Source of the DNA: Deltaproteobacteria bacterium
GTDB lineage: Bacteria > Desulfobacterota > Desulfobacteria > Desulfobacterales > UBA11574
NCBI GenBank assembly: GCA_019308685.1
Contig: JAFDHQ010000001.1
Location: 1 to 43,896 of the forward strand
Length of the DNA stretch: 43,896 nucleotides
Direction of reading: 5' to 3'
This document shows positions 43,005 to 43,896 of the stretch, in pieces (the stretch's first letter is position 1; every line of letters begins with the position of its first letter). The notes under the pieces are model-generated. The model had not been told where the DNA came from. It saw only the letters and a list, made by a program, of their open reading frames with translations, and did no database searches. A program made the position numbers and the translations under genes.

Positions 43005-43896
43005 TGAAACGGGCTTTGATTACAGGAATTACCGGGCAGGACGGGGCATATCTGGCTGACCTTTTGTTAGACAAGGGCTATGAGGTGCACGGTATTAAAC
43101 GCCGTTCTTCACTATTTAATACACAACGGATCGATCATCTGTATCAAGACCCCCATGAAAAGGATGTTCGTTTTGTTTTGCACTATGGCGATCTCACCGA
43201 TGCCACAAACTTAATTCGAATTGTTCAGGAAGTCCAGCCCGACGAAATTTATAATTTAGGGGCTCAAAGCCATGTAAAAGTTTCTTTTGAAACCCCTGAA
43301 TACACAGCAGATACGGATGCTCTAGGAACCTTGCGTTTATTAGAGGCGATTCGGATGCTGGGACTTGAAGGGAAAACCAGATTTTATCAAGCGTCCTCGT
43401 CCGAATTATTCGGAAAGGTCCGGGAAATTCCACAAACCGAACAGACCCCTTTTTATCCCCGTTCGCCTTATGCCTGTGCGAAACTCTATAGCTTCTGGTG
43501 CACGGTAAACTATCGAGAAGCCTATGGTATATATGCTTGCAACGGAATTCTTTTTAACCATGAATCGCCCTTACGCGGTGAAACCTTTGTTTCTCGTAAA
43601 ATTACCAGAGCGGTCGCACGAATTGTGCTGGGACTTCAGGAACGTCTTTATCTGGGGAATCTGGATGCCCTGAGGGACTGGGGACATGCCAAAGACTTCG
43701 TATAATGCTTCAGCAGGACCAACCCGATGATTACGTCATCGCAACAGGGGAACAGCATTCGGTAAGAAAATTCTGTGAAGGTGCGTTTTTGGAAGCAGGA
43801 ATTAAACTTGAATGGAAAGGTAAAGGAATTGCCGAAATAGGAGTAATCGATGAGATACAGCCTACTGAATTATTGAAGAAATATGATCGTCGTGAT
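43004..43896 (+). pseudogene. gmd: GDP-mannose 4,6-dehydratase, frameshifted, 3' end outside window
   Basis: Gmd converts GDP-mannose to GDP-4-keto-6-deoxymannose for fucose, rhamnose or perosamine sugars. The NAD(P)-binding [16 protein letters not shown] and YxxxK ([11 protein letters not shown]) are present, as is [18 protein letters not shown]. After HAKDFV the frame stops at TAA (43703-43705). Homology resumes at once in the frame starting ATG 43704 (MLQQDQPDDYVIATGEQHSVRKF) and runs to the window edge. An intact Gmd has about five more residues (a V-x-M-Q-W-type segment) between these parts. So about 13 nt appear to be missing, which shifts the frame. True mutation and assembly error both remain possible. 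Confidence 0.8.

Overview
The window looks like chromosomal DNA of a Desulfobacterota (Desulfobacterales-like) anaerobe. The lineage call is inference. It rests on the mix of hybrid kinases and response regulators, the dnaG-rpoD pair, a two-gene SUF Fe-S system, YcaO-TPR and HPr-fusion proteins, and the protein-level resemblance of CheW, FmdB, Mut7-C and the small Cys protein to that group. There is no rRNA. The DNA is AT-rich with rather long intergenic regions full of fold-back repeats.

Layout. 0-2 kb (minus): a dacB-type carboxypeptidase broken by a 19-bp tandem duplication, then dtd. 2.5-5.8 kb (plus): a PAS-GAF-PAS hybrid kinase and yqgE. 6.0-6.2 kb: a small Cys-rich gene. 6.5-9.6 kb: a dynamin-like GTPase paired with an orphan ParA ATPase, then a truncated Mut7-C gene. 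10-11.8 kb (minus): YcaO-TPR. 11.9 kb: tRNA-Ala(CGC). 12.2-25.8 kb (all minus): a signalling block with a binding protein, hybrid kinase and receiver; a GAF kinase with REC-TPR; remnants of a chemotaxis cluster (cut cheW and FapA, frameshifted CheX-REC, receiver); and an HDOD/kinase/NtrC operon. 26.1-28.3 kb (plus): hisB, a lipoprotein and hisA. 28.4-32.3 kb: dnaG-rpoD. 32.4 kb: tRNA-Met. 32.7-35.3 kb: Nif3-like, C4 zinc-ribbon and RNase P RNA. 35.4-38.7 kb: sufC-sufB-HPr fusion. 38.8-39.8 kb: ispD and fmdB. 40.3-43.9 kb: a ComEA-like protein, an ERCC4 fragment, repeats, then the start of a polysaccharide locus (winged-helix regulator, a nucleotidyltransferase pair, frameshifted gmd).

Two things stand out. 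First, four copies of a roughly 145-156 bp palindromic element (2317-2460, 5091-5236, 9887-10035, 40908-41063) share a short hairpin apex. Their 19-24 bp terminal arms differ completely from copy to copy yet stay paired, and two copies lie next to truncated genes. Second, a complete predicted sigma-54 circuit sits at 21.5-21.7 kb. A GG-N10-GC promoter lies in front of a receiver/chemotaxis-like operon, with three copies of a palindromic site 80-200 bp upstream, directly beside the gene for an NtrC-type activator.

Many genes carry small lesions: tandem duplications of 8, 17, 19 and 27 bp, a likely 13-nt loss in gmd, and a CheW/FapA deletion junction. These suggest real gene decay by replication slippage, but assembly error has to be excluded.
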